Source: Pleurotus ostreatus/Saccharomyces cerevisiae fusant
Taxonomy: Eukaryota; Opisthokonta
Direction: 5' to 3'
NCBI GenBank assembly: GCA_024196135.1
Contig: JAMQCK010000587.1
Coordinates: 1-19,591, forward strand
Length of the DNA: 19,591 bases
Shown here: piece after piece, positions 9,209-17,970 of the stretch
Layout of the letters: every line of letters begins with the position of its first letter
Position numbering within the stretch: the first letter of the stretch is position 1
Notes under the pieces: generated by a model
What the model was told of the DNA's origin: nothing
Database searches by the model: none
Seen by the model: the letters and a program-made list of their open reading frames with translations, nothing else
Translations under genes and position numbers: made by a program

Positions 9209-9263
9209 GATAGCGCAAGGGAGGACATTAGGATACAGTAGGGACGAGCATTAGGCTAGCGCA
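9198..9263 (+). repeat. Imperfect direct repeat spanning the FAD gene stop codon
   Basis: The 20-mer at 9198-9217 (ACGAGCATTAGGATAGCGCA) recurs at 9244-9263 with one mismatch (period 46); a partial third copy, ACATTAGGATA, lies at 9225-9235. The first copy contains the last two sense codons and the stop of the monooxygenase gene, so the second looks like a local duplication of the gene end. Confidence 0.6.
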
Positions 9264-9771
9264 TGGATTGTTTACCTGTATAATATTGCCAGCCATTCGA
9301 GCAGCACAGCGACACGGAAGACGAAAGCAAGCTGCGCCACCGCTGTCCAAACAAGGCCAAGCACGCGTATTCTGTTCTCGGAGATTGCCGAAGCTGCTGC
9401 TCGCGCGTCGCCAAAGATCCCACGGGATGTTTCCCAGCAAGCTATTGCTCTGCCAACTCGAGTGCCACAGACTGTTTTCCGAGTACAACAAAAACTCGAA
9501 TTCCAGAATAAGTAAATAGTGATAAGGATAGGTAACCAAAGCGCCTTCGAACAGGCATTATGCGATGCAGGTCGTCCGTAGTCGGACAAAGGGTAGAGTA
9601 AGTCGAAGATGAAGATACAGTCAGTGAGTAGATGAGGAAGTAGGCAGTAGATGAAGATGCGCATTTCCAGTGAGCAGGTAAAAGACACAGTCGGTGAGTA
9701 GATGAGGATGCAGTCGATGAGAGGATGATAATATAGATGCTGAGATGTTCGTGCTGATTCGAGTTGGCGTC
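9209..9771. other. Intergenic region between convergent genes
   Basis: The gap holds the 3' ends of the FAD monooxygenase and the C2H2 gene. No coding frame is credible. It contains the direct repeat just after the monooxygenase stop and a block of imperfect purine-rich repeats at 9617-9729. An AT-richer stretch (about 9480-9535) could hold polyadenylation signals, but I cannot define a site. Confidence 0.5.
9617..9729 (+). repeat. Imperfect purine-rich repeat block
   Basis: A 24-bp unit beginning ACAGTCAGTGAGTAGATGAG at 9617-9640 recurs at 9687-9710 (first unit position 7 A to G, one mismatch near the end). A decayed third copy starts CAGTCGATGAGAGGATGA at 9711, and a shorter CAGTAGATGAAGATG lies at 9645-9659. 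The block sits 3' of the C2H2 gene. It looks like slippage-derived minisatellite sequence. Confidence 0.55.
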
Positions 9772-11735
9772 TTATGCCATCGCCACGGGGTGGACAAGCT
9801 CGCCGACCAGCCTGCCAATCTCCTGCGCGTCGTACTGCGCGCCGGACTCCGGGAAGGCGTTGTACTGCACGCTAGACCCCGGAAAGGTGTTGTAGGGCGC
9901 ATCGAACGCCGGGAAGGAGTCGCCGAAGGAGAGGTCGAGGTGGCCCAGCTTCGGGTCGGCGAAGCCAATGGAGTTCAGGTCGAGCAGCGAGTCCTGCGAG
10001 AGGTCGAACGACGACTGCTGCGAGCAGTTAAGCGAGAACTCCTGCGAGCAGTTCAACCAAGACTCCTGGGAGCAGTTAAGCCAGGACTCCTGCGAGAGGT
10101 CGTCGAAGGACTGCTGCGCGAAGCCAAAGTCGACAGGGGTCTCGGGCGAGGCGAGGAACCCATAGTCAGCCCAAGTGTTCTCCGAGGAAGACGCGTCGAA
10201 GGTGTGGTTGTCGAGAGAAGAGGAGGTGTTGTAAGGGGACGACGACGTGTCGTAGGGTGAGGACCCTTCGGTGTAGTACCAGGAGGCATCGGCAGCAAGC
10301 TCGGCGGGAGCAAGCGCGTTGACCTGCGTGGCAGGAAGCTCATAGGGCTGGGAGGTATGGAACGCGTTGGCCTGAGGAGTGACAAGCGCATCGAATTGGG
10401 CGCTGGAGAACGCTGGTGCCTTGGTGGCATTGGAAGCCTCGTACGCGGGCGTCTGCCTCGCAGTCGAGGAGCACGAGAAGCCTGCGAACTTGATGTCCGA
10501 GGCCGAGAGCTGCGAGACCGCGGGCTCGGTTGCGGTGTTGAACGAGTCCGAGGACGTCGTTGAGTAGAAGGAGTCGGAAAGGCGGGAGAAGTTGGACGAG
10601 TTGGAGGCGTAGTTCACGCTTGACGAGGAAGCCTGGTTGAAGCTCGACGATGACGCGTAGGTCGTGTTCGGCGCAGCGGCGGGGTAGCTGTTGTAGTATG
10701 TGGCATTGCAGTCGCCTGAGTACGCAGCCGGAGGGTAGATGGGCGCTGGCGTGTTGTACGACGGAGCGGGCGGGTTGTAGACGGGCGCGGGCGAGGCATA
10801 GGTAGGCGCGAGCGGTGGCACCGGCGGGTAGTCTGGGGTCGCGGCGGAGCTGTGGCATTGGCGCGGGGAGGGTTGCGCCTCGTAGTACACACCCTTCTGC
10901 TGGACGGGCTGCGCGTCGGAGGTGGGGGAGATGGAGCGCAGGCTCTCTCGCGCGCGGGTCTTCTTCGCTGTCTTCGCCTTCTTGGGTGCGGCGTACGGCA
11001 CGAACCGACGCGTCGCGCGCGTCGCACGGCTGGGGCCCCCGTGGACCGTGTCGTGCTGCGCCGCGGAGGGCGCCTGCTCGTCCTCTTCGTCGTCATCCTG
11101 GTACTCGACCTCGCATACATCCCTCTTCGGGGTGTCCCTGCCATGTTTGCGGTCCGAATGATGCTTGAGGCCTGCGTGGTCAGCGAAGGCCCCGCATCCG
11201 TGTGGGCATATATAAGGCTTTTCGCCAGTGCTGCGCGAGAGATTAGCATGCTGTTACTAGGTGTAGGGAGGGAGCAGAGAAAGAACGTCAGAGAGAACAA
11301 GCGAACAGCACGATGGATGGTGTGGCAAGATAGAGTAGAAATCGCAACGAAGGGGGTGCCACTTACTGCCAAACTCGAATATGGGTCTTCAGAAGCACTG
11401 GCTGGAAGCATCTATAGTCACATTCGCCGCAGCAAAATGGACTACAACAGAAATTAGCACAATGCAGAAGTCGCATGGGCAGCAGAAACGCACTACTTGG
11501 TGTCGATATTCTCCTGCGTGGCCTCGCTGAGGTGAAAAGATATCGTGTGTGGCAGGTGGTAACGCTTGCTCTTCACATATCTTCTGCAAACTTTGCAGTG
11601 GTTGCTCTTGGTAAAGCCAGGGATCTCGTCAAGGTTGTCCCATTGCTGCACAACGCAAGTCCCATGAGTGGCGCGCCCTTGACCCAAAAAGGAAATCACA
11701 CCATCACCCACCTGTTCGTTCGAGTTGCGAGGCAT
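9772..11735 (-). CDS. C2H2 zinc finger transcription factor, three fingers
   Basis: Four-exon model of 568 residues: 11735-11712, 11645-11497, 11441-11367 and 11230-9772. Introns are 66, 55 and 136 nt; the last has the branch site GCTAATC. Finger 1: C25, C28, H41, H46. Finger 2: C62, C65, H78, H83. Finger 3: C91, C95, H107, H112. Fingers 2 and 3 are joined by the classic TGEKPY linker, and the splice sites are fixed by restoring these spacings. An acidic stretch and a basic nuclear-localisation-like segment (PKKAKTAKKTRAR, about 165-177) follow. The remaining ~390 residues are disordered and Ser/Tyr/Pro-rich, with five octapeptides of the SQESWLNC type at 462-501, a plausible acidic-hydrophobic activation region. 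It is probably a nuclear DNA-binding regulator; the target is unknown. The first intron is 66 nt and stop-free, so it may be retained or may not be an intron. Confidence 0.85.
9976..10095 (-). repeat. Five tandem 24-bp units coding an octapeptide repeat
   Basis: Within the C2H2 gene, five consecutive 24-bp units encode SQESWLNC, SQESWLNC, SQEFSLNC, SQQSSFDL and SQDSLLDL. The sequence becomes more degenerate toward the C-terminus. Each unit has a polar SQ(E/D/Q) head and a hydrophobic tail, the composition expected of short transcription activation motifs. In-frame 24-bp units can expand or contract without breaking the gene. Confidence 0.85.
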
Positions 11736-11827
11736 CGTCGCCGTTTAGCGGGTTCAGCGGGCGGGATAGATGTTTGGAAGGTTGGTCGGGGGCGGGGGTG
11801 GTGCAGAAAGCGCCCTCTCCCGCCCCC

Positions 11828-11835
11828 CTTTATAG
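11828..11835 (-). promoter_or_regulatory. TATA box of the C2H2 gene
   Basis: On the minus strand the sequence reads CTATAAAG, about 95 bp before the start codon at 11735. It is followed by a G-rich leader. Three TCGATTGCT copies lie directly upstream of it in the gene's direction. Confidence 0.6.
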
Positions 11836-11854
11836 CTTTTTGGCGCGGACGTCC

Positions 11855-11883
11855 TCGATTGCTCCTCGATTGCTTCGATTGCT
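11855..11883. promoter_or_regulatory. Three TCGATTGCT direct repeats in the C2H2 promoter
   Basis: Perfect 9-mers TCGATTGCT (AGCAATCGA on the gene's strand) occur at 11855-11863, 11866-11874 and 11875-11883. Spacings are 11 and 9 bp, about one helical turn each, which would place three bound proteins on one face of the DNA. They start about 20 bp upstream of the TATA box. A role as an operator or activator array is inference. Confidence 0.55.
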
Positions 11884-12705
11884 CTTCCCTCAAGAAAGGA
11901 AATTTTGGTTGTTTGGCCATGTTAGCGAGGGGTCGAGTGGCTCAGTGGCGAGCTAAAGATGTGAGTGGCACGCGCGCAGGAGGGCGCCCTGCGCCGCGAA
12001 AATCGACTTGTGGGCGATTGGGGGCGCGTTGTTTGTGCTTGTGGTGTGGGCGAGGTGCGTTCGGTCTGGGGTAAGGAGGAATGAAGGTTTGGTGGTCCCT
12101 GCCAAACAGAGTAATTTTGCTAGGGGGCGGCGGTGCTCTCGTTGCTAGGCGACGCGTTTTTTACCCAAAAGAGCGAGACATGCCGCGATGCCGGCGTTTA
12201 TGTCGAGGCTGACGCAACATTCATGCGGGGACCTCGTGTCCCAGGCATGGCCTGAGCGCCCGATAGCAGCTGTGAGGTCGAGAGCGCCTACCGGGGCCTC
12301 CAACGGACCGCGCGGGTGAGTCAAGGTGAGGGTTGGAGGCAGACCGTGTGGCGTGGGGATGCCATTGTAATTCTTCCCACGGTTCATGTTCACCTCTTGC
12401 CTTCGCTGTTACTCACTAGAGTTGTTAACCCGCGAAGCGTACGACTGTGCGGGTATGATGCTAGCTATCACTACCAAGGCTTTTGGTCAAGGGCACTTGT
12501 ACGATTCCGAGGGTACCTATCCCTACTCATAACGACTTTGCCCCTTCTATAAACTCGAGCGCGAATAGAGTCGCGAGTTCGATGCTCCAGCCTGCCATGC
12601 TAACACCTATAAGCTACCATCCTGGTTCCCATTGCCTCTAGTTCATACAATTCAACGATCGCCGTATATTGGACTGGTCCTCGTCCTTAAACGTGAGCTA
12701 GTACG

Positions 12706-14232
12706 CTATGCAGCGATGCATGGGCCTCCCGCGTTCTCCTCCAGTGACACCTTGACTTCGCCACGGGGCCACGACAACGGAAAATCAGGCGCTGAAGAAG
12801 CCGTGAGTTTGCTGCACCACACCAAGTTCAGCGATTGGACGAACCTGTCACCAACCCAATAGAACCGCCTTTCTGAGCCTTTCTCCGTGTCGTAATTCTT
12901 CAAATCAAACTCGTCTTCGATCCTCTCCAGTGTCATGTCGTAGTCATCGTCCCGGCCGTCGATGAACCGGCAGAAATCCGAATGGCGGCTGTGCGTGTGG
13001 CAAGCCTCAATGCACGCCAGTTCCCTACCCTCGAACGTCGCGGGGACCATCCTGGAGCGTACCGCGGCGCAGAACAACTGCCGGACGGGGTATTCATCCT
13101 GCCAGTAATCGTGGCAAATCGTCAGATCCGTTAGGCAGGGCAGCAGCTCCATCGAAGAGGGCACGGCGGGGTCGCGAATGAGCGCACGCACTACGGCCAG
13201 TGCAGGCTCATCATAGAAAAAGGTTACGATCTCTAGGTCGAGGAGCGACGGCAGACGGCGCAGGCAGGACAGCAGGTCGCCTTTGCTCAACCGAACATCG
13301 ACTAGGGTGAGGTATTGCAGCTGCGGACATTCGCCCGACCTATCCAGAAGCGTACTCAGTCCGTACAACATCGGCGACTCAGGGTTCATCCCATCGTCTT
13401 CACCCGATCCCCCTTCCATCGAGAGCTCTACAAGATTGGGTGCTGCGATAAGGAGGAGTAGGCGCAAGCCTTCATCGGACAGATCGAGGTCTTCAAGAGC
13501 GGGAAAGAACAATGCGGGTGCCGGAAGTGACGGGGTCGACAATGCTCGCGCAAACGTGAAGCTGCCTGACTGTAAGGTACCCTTGCAAGCGGCGATGATT
13601 TCCCATGCGCTGTCCGGCGATACAGAATTCGTGTGTGCAGACCTATCGCGAAACTCAAAGGTTATGTGCTCGAGAGCCCACGTTGATGGCCGGAGAAGGA
13701 CCAGCGAAGTGGGGGTGGAGAGACGGACGTAGAGTCGAGTCACGTTCGGGGCGTTCACGAAGTGTTGCAGGGGGGCGTTGGACACGAAGACGTCCTCTCT
13801 GGGCTTTTTGAACAGCCGCAGATCAATTGAACGCAAGAGAGGAAGATCGCGATCAGATAAGATATCCCAAGCAGCCTGCGTCATATCAAGCTTGATGCAC
13901 ACGCTGGCCCAGCGATGCGACAGGGAACACAGACAATTCCAGACAGCCCACATACCCTCGTATCCTGGACTAGCAGAAATCACGGTGAGAGCTTCGACGT
14001 CTAGTGAAGTATTCCCGGTCCTCCCTATCTCTGCCATGGCAAGTGTAAAGTCAAATCCGTGATGGAGTCGTATCCTGTTCCATAGACGCGGGGTGGAGAA
14101 GGCGATCGCGCGCCAGGCGCGACAAACTTGAGCATATCTGAGGCGTCGCCATCCGAGAGAGGCAGACTTCCAGCTATCCGGCAGAGCGAAGTAGAATATG
14201 GTGGACCAAAGCTCAATTGGTAGGCGTTGCAT
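12706..14232 (-). CDS. F-box protein with LRR-like C-terminal region
   Basis: Single-exon gene of 508 residues. The start at 14232 is the only ATG in frame before the F-box, since an in-frame TGA lies about 20 codons upstream, so the F-box begins almost at residue 1. F-box: LPIELWSTIFYFALP, then RRLRYAQVCRAWRAIAF and LWNRI, residues 4-53. The following ~400 residues form leucine-rich repeats (for example PALEDLDLS, LRLLLLIAAPNLVELS, LRRLPSLLDLEIV) and the block RALIRDP. It should act as the substrate receptor of an SCF ubiquitin ligase; the substrate is unknown. It is the closest intact relative of the broken copy at 16241-17695 and a more distant one of the gene at 1460-2950. A conserved tail, YDMTLERIED, is recognisable in all three. 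It is divergent from the AN1-finger gene across a 373-bp gap. Confidence 0.88.
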   Translation of the reverse strand: MQRLPIELWSTIFYFALPDSWKSASLGWRRLRYAQVCRAWRAIAFSTPRLWNRIRLHHGFDFTLAMAEIGRTGNTSLDVEALTVISASPGYEGMWAVWNCLCSLSHRWASVCIKLDMTQAAWDILSDRDLPLLRSIDLRLFKKPREDVFVSNAPLQHFVNAPNVTRLYVRLSTPTSLVLLRPSTWALEHITFEFRDRSAHTNSVSPDSAWEIIAACKGTLQSGSFTFARALSTPSLPAPALFFPALEDLDLSDEGLRLLLLIAAPNLVELSMEGGSGEDDGMNPESPMLYGLSTLLDRSGECPQLQYLTLVDVRLSKGDLLSCLRRLPSLLDLEIVTFFYDEPALAVVRALIRDPAVPSSMELLPCLTDLTICHDYWQDEYPVRQLFCAAVRSRMVPATFEGRELACIEACHTHSRHSDFCRFIDGRDDDYDMTLERIEDEFDLKNYDTEKGSERRFYWVGDRFVQSLNLVWCSKLTASSAPDFPLSWPRGEVKVSLEENAGGPCIAA

Positions 14233-14605
14233 TGCGAAAGCTGGGTGGCCGACAAAGTCTGCTTTTCCGCACCGAGAGCATAAGCTTCAATTACATCGCG
14301 CGTCTGGATGAGGCTTCGCGCAGGCCCCTCTCCCGTGACTTCCATGATGTTCAAGAGATATGTGGGTAGACGAAGGCAACGAGGAAGATGAAAGGCGAAA
14401 GCAAGGCCGTTATTGAGAGGTGGCGCACGTGGGATGAGTATTTGTCAGCCATCACTAATCATCGCGGCATCCTCGCACTCTCCTGAACCTTCCCCACCTC
14501 GACGCGTATGCAGTGCTAGCGGACGCGTAAGCGCCCAAGCCCTATATAAGCATCTCCAAACGCTTGGCGGACACACTCTTTTGCTTCTTGTCTCCTCCCG
14601 CCAAC
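14233..14605. promoter_or_regulatory. Divergent promoter between F-box and AN1-finger genes
   Basis: The 373-bp gap serves two outward-facing genes. Toward the AN1 gene there is TATATAA at 14543-14549, a pyrimidine-rich tract just before the ATG, and the favourable start context CCAACATGT. No TATA box is obvious for the F-box gene. An open frame overlaps this gap on the minus strand, but it is offset from the F-box frame and has no recognisable content. Confidence 0.55.
14543..14549 (+). promoter_or_regulatory. TATA box of the AN1-finger gene
   Basis: TATATAA lies 57 bp before the start codon at 14606, followed by a CT-rich stretch. The same 57-bp spacing is seen at the FAD monooxygenase gene. 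Confidence 0.65.
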
Positions 14606-15880
14606 ATGTCTTCCTCACACAACGTGTCCTCCGAGACCGTCGACCGCGACCAGCAGCTGCTCTCCATCGGAAAGCAATGCCATCTCGATACCTGCCACCT
14701 CGTCGACTTCCTGCCGTTCAAATGCCAGCACTGCAGTGAGGCCTTCTGTCAGGAGCACTTCCTCCCGGCCTCGCATACGTGCCCGAAGTACGATGAGACG
14801 AAGCACAACCGCGTCGCACCTAGCTGTACGTTCCTATACCCGTTCAGTTGCTTTCGCTTGCTGACATACGTGTTCAGGCCCTATGTGCAACGTCCCCGTC
14901 GCCATCAAGCCCGGCCAGGACCCCAACGAGCGCATGGAGCAGCACTTCACGCGCGAGTGCAGCGTTATGACCGGCAGGGCACCGAAGAAGTCCGGTCCTG
15001 TCTGCGAGAAGGCGCGTTGCGGGAAGGCGTTGGTGTCCCCTATACGATGCGATGTGCGTACCCTACCCTCCACGTTCCCCCCTCGATACTGACTATAGTC
15101 ACGCAGAAATGCCGCAAGCAGTTCTGCGCTGCCCATCGCTTCCCGTCCGACCACACCTGCACCCCTGCTGCCCCCACTACCACCGCACGCCTGGGCGCCA
15201 AGTCAAACCAGATCAGGGATGCTGCCCGCGACGCGTCGAGGAAGAAGGCGAGCCCCGCCGCGTCCAAGCCGACCACCGCAGCATCCAAACCCTCCGCACC
15301 GTCCGAGACCGCCACCAAGAAGGTGGATCTCTCGAAGCTGAAGCTGCAGAACCCCGTCGCGGCAGTCAAGGTTGACCGGTGAGTACACTCCGTCTCTGCG
15401 CACTACGGGATATCTCATAACGCAGCAGCTCGCCTACCCTCTCCGCCACCACGCCTCCCTCGCCCATGCCCACGTCGTGCGCCGTGCAATCCGCCAACGC
15501 TACGAACACGACGAAACGCAACCCTTACGCCCCGCCACCTCTATTCGCCTACTAATCACGCCTATTGTATCATATACCGCCGGAACCATCTCACCCCCAC
15601 TGTATCCGTACCCCACCAATGTATCTTACATCTACGCACATCCTATCCCCCTAATACCATACACTACTCGTCCATACTATAGACGTGCTCGCGCCGAGCG
15701 CATCAGCAAGGTCAAAGCCATGAAAGCGCGCCAGGCGAAAGGGGTACGTGGATCTATTCAGCACAACAGCATTGTGTTGATGACGCCCTACAGCTACTCT
15801 CCGAGGAAGAGAAACTCATCCTGGCAGCCGAGGAGGCACAGCTTTCCAGCGAGAAGTCGGGCGACTGCTGTATAATGTAG
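14606..15880 (+). CDS. Two-AN1-finger protein with UIM-like helix and CaaX box (AIRAPL/ZFAND2B-like)
   Basis: Five-exon model of 271 residues: 14606-14825, 14878-15053, 15107-15378, 15683-15743 and 15794-15880. Two AN1 zinc fingers are visible: residues ~25-75 (CHLDTCHLVDFLPFKCQHC, AFCQEHF, SHTC) and ~115-155 (CEKARCGKAL, CDKCRKQFCAAHRFPSDHTC). A Lys/Ala/Ser/Pro-rich linker follows. The last exon starts LLSEEEKLILAAEEAQLSSE, a ubiquitin-interacting-motif-like helix with Ala where Ser is usual, and the protein ends CCIM, a farnesylation-type CaaX box. In animals ZFAND2B (AIRAPL) has the same order: two AN1 fingers, UIMs and a prenylated tail. It works with the proteasome and p97 at the ER. A similar proteostasis role is inferred here. 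The 304-nt third intron is long for this genome; an alternative acceptor at 15425 would add an exon that meets TAA at 15553 unless spliced again. Confidence 0.88.
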
Positions 15881-16240
15881 CGCACTTCTTCTCTCGTCCA
15901 CGTATACCCTTGACTGTCATCAGGATAGTTCGCCCTCTCTTTATGGACATTAAAGCTCTGATGTAGGCTTTTAGCGAGAACTAGGAAGGGGTCTTTCCTT
16001 TGAGAAAATTTTCAAGGCGTACTACGACAAAGGGTCGATGTTCGGTGGGGTCAAGCCGTTGAGTGAAATGGGACTCGCGTGAGTGGCGTGAAACAGAGGC
16101 CCGCGCGGCAATCACCAGACCGTAAGCGTCATCGTTCACTATACTGCCACCTTTCAGCAACCCGTCTTGCTCCCGCCCTTCACTGCTTCGCCGTAGTCCT
16201 TGTCTATCAAAGCCATCAAGCCGCAGGACGTCAAGGGGGC
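15881..16240. other. Intergenic region downstream of the AN1 gene
   Basis: The 360-bp gap separates the AN1 gene from the third F-box copy. It holds the 3' end of the former and the former promoter of the latter. I see no gene, repeat or clear regulatory element. Confidence 0.5.
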
Positions 16241-17695
16241 ATGTCTTCCCCTCAGACTTCGCTCAGTCGCTCTCGCTATAACCTCCGATCCAGGAAAGGT
16301 CGCCTCGCCTCATGGCAGAGTCTACCCGCCGAGATATGGTCGATCATCTTCTCCTTCGCCTTCCGGAAGACTGGGAAAGCTCCGCTGCACTGGGAAGGCG
16401 ACGTCTTAAGTATGCCCAAGTCTGTCGCGCCTGGCGCTCGATCGCCTTCGCCACTACGCCTTTGTGGACCTCGATTGTCATCGATTTCACTACGCTCCGG
16501 CACGAGCTCGCGATGGCCGACCTGGTTGAAAGAACCGGGCAGGCGCCTCTCCACATCAAGATCCTAGGTCCCGGGGGCTCGATGCGCGATGCCCAATCGT
16601 GGTCCTTCTGGAAGCAGATCTGTGCGCTGTCGCGCCGATGGGCCAGCTTGCGCATATGGGTCGATAATTTGGAAACAGCATGCCAGGAATTAGGCGGCGA
16701 ATTCCCACTCTTACGCTCGCTCTCGATGTGACAGGATCCAAAGACACCTCCTTCGGCAACCCCCTGCGCTTCTTCGGCAACGCGCCGAACGTATCGCGAC
16801 TGAAGATCCGCTGGGCCAGGGCCTATGATAGTCAGACACTGCCTGCCGTATGATTACCGTCTACCTGGCACCTAACCCATCTGAACTAAATTTCGGCAAC
16901 TGCACCTTCATCGACCCTCAGCTCTCGCCGCTCACAATCGCAGCGGCAGCTGCCACGGCTTGCAGAGACACACTACGCTCGGCCAGCTTCGCATGGGAGA
17001 TGGAGGGATCCTCATCCACCAACAGCCTTGGTGACTCTACCAGCTCTTGAGAACCTCAAACTGCAAAGGGAAGCCACAAGCATGCTTCTCATCACGGCCG
17101 CGCCCAACTTACAAAAGCTTCAGCTCAAGGGCAGACCCACAAAGAGGGCTGACACAGTCACAAACTACGGCAGCCTACAGCCACCAGAAGATCTCGCACT
17201 ATCAAACTCCCCACATTCCTCGATAGGTCGGACGACTGCCCGCGACTGCGCGACCTCCACTTGCACCGTGTCCAACTAGACGGCGCACTCGACTGCTTGC
17301 GCCGCCTGAACTCGCTCGTCCGCCTGGAGATCGTCTCCTACCTAGCGAACGACGCCGGACTGTCTGTCGTCCGCGCGCTCATACGCGACCCGCCGCGCCC
17401 ACGTCGATGGCGCACCTTCCCTGCCTGAAAATCTGACGATCTGCCACGAGGAATCGGTCAAGCAGCGCATCGTGAGGCGCCCGTTCTGCGCTGCGGTGAG
17501 GTCAAGGCGCATCCCCGCGACACTAGAAGCAGAAAGCTCGCGATCATCGAGACTTGCCACACGCACAGCAAACATAATCTACTCCAAGAGAAATAACACG
17601 TCGAAGATGACCAAGGAGAACACGATATGACGGTGGATAGGATCGACGCAGGACTTGACCGCGACTACCGTAAATATAACATACAACGACCATGA
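16241..17695 (+). pseudogene. Broken F-box gene (third copy)
   Basis: The segment aligns from end to end with the F-box gene at 12706-14232 but changes frame at least eight times. It starts MSSPQTSLSRSR at 16241, and the F-box opens with LPAEIWSIIFSFA. A one-base loss near 16360 then moves to the frame reading PEDWESSAALGRRRLKYAQV. Later matching pieces lie in other frames: FFGNAPNVSRLKI, TIAAAAATACRDTLRSASF, LPALENL with MLLITAAPNLQKL, FLDRSDDCPRLRDL with VVRALIRDP, SMAHLPCLK, LTICHEES with PFCAAVRSRRIPATLE, and LAIIETCHTHS. The tail HDMTVDRID ends at TGA 17693-17695. In-frame stops also occur at 16729, 16851 and 17047. Seven of eight frame changes equal loss of one base. No single product can be made as written. 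It could also be an intact gene hidden by assembly errors. Confidence 0.85.
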
Positions 17696-17970
17696 TGAAA
17701 AAGCGAACTACACATACAAACCAGCAACTACCTCCATAGACATCGCATATCAGCAGGAAGAGGAAGAGGTTGGCAAAATGAACCGTGACACGGCAAACGC
17801 CGAGACCATGTGGCGTTTCGGTTCCGCATGGAGCGTCGAAGTTCGACTTCGTGCAGAACATCCATCTGTCCCCTTCGTCTCGAAAGACAAATTTTCGGAA
17901 TACACACGCTCCTGTCCTACTTCAACGACCCGTCCCAGTAGACCAGCCGTATAGCTACAGCCTTGTTGTC

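Larger units (their letters stand above)
11736..12705. promoter_or_regulatory. Upstream region of the C2H2 gene; otherwise empty
   Basis: The 970-bp gap lies between the C2H2 start and the 3' end of the second F-box gene. It holds the C2H2 core promoter (TATA box and TCGATTGCT copies, listed separately). The part from about 11950 to 12705 shows no gene I can support; frames there are short and lack family motifs. An inverted structure with a bulge (arms AACT/AGTT and CGCGA/TCGCG) lies around 12553-12581, of unknown meaning. Confidence 0.5.

Noticed and set aside
9745..10260. Plus-strand open frame, Arg/Val-rich, 171 codons
   Set aside because: It is the antisense shadow of the repeat-rich 3' part of the C2H2 gene and has no recognisable domain.
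11475..12074. Plus-strand open frame of 199 codons
   Set aside because: It overlaps C2H2 exons and promoter in antisense, and its low-complexity Arg/Gly content follows from the GC-rich promoter.
12145..12393. Minus-strand open frame of 82 codons in the large intergenic region
   Set aside because: No motif, no promoter and no family resemblance, and of a length expected by chance in GC-rich DNA.
12410..12610. Possible tRNA-like element (GAGTTCGATGCTC resembling a B box)
   Set aside because: No A box at the right distance and no cloverleaf: acceptor and anticodon stems could not be formed around it.
15372..15875. Open frame of 167 codons across the AN1 gene's third intron
   Set aside because: It is in frame with RRARAERISK of exon 4, but the intron part has no family similarity and lacks the composition of neighbouring exons. 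It also reads past a good donor at 15744 into a wrong frame. Canonical splice sites remove it.
17655..17954. Open frame of 99 codons between the F-box pseudogene and the phosphatase
   Set aside because: It starts inside the pseudogene tail in another frame and shows no domain. I considered it as a 5' exon of the phosphatase but found no donor/acceptor pair that clearly joins it.
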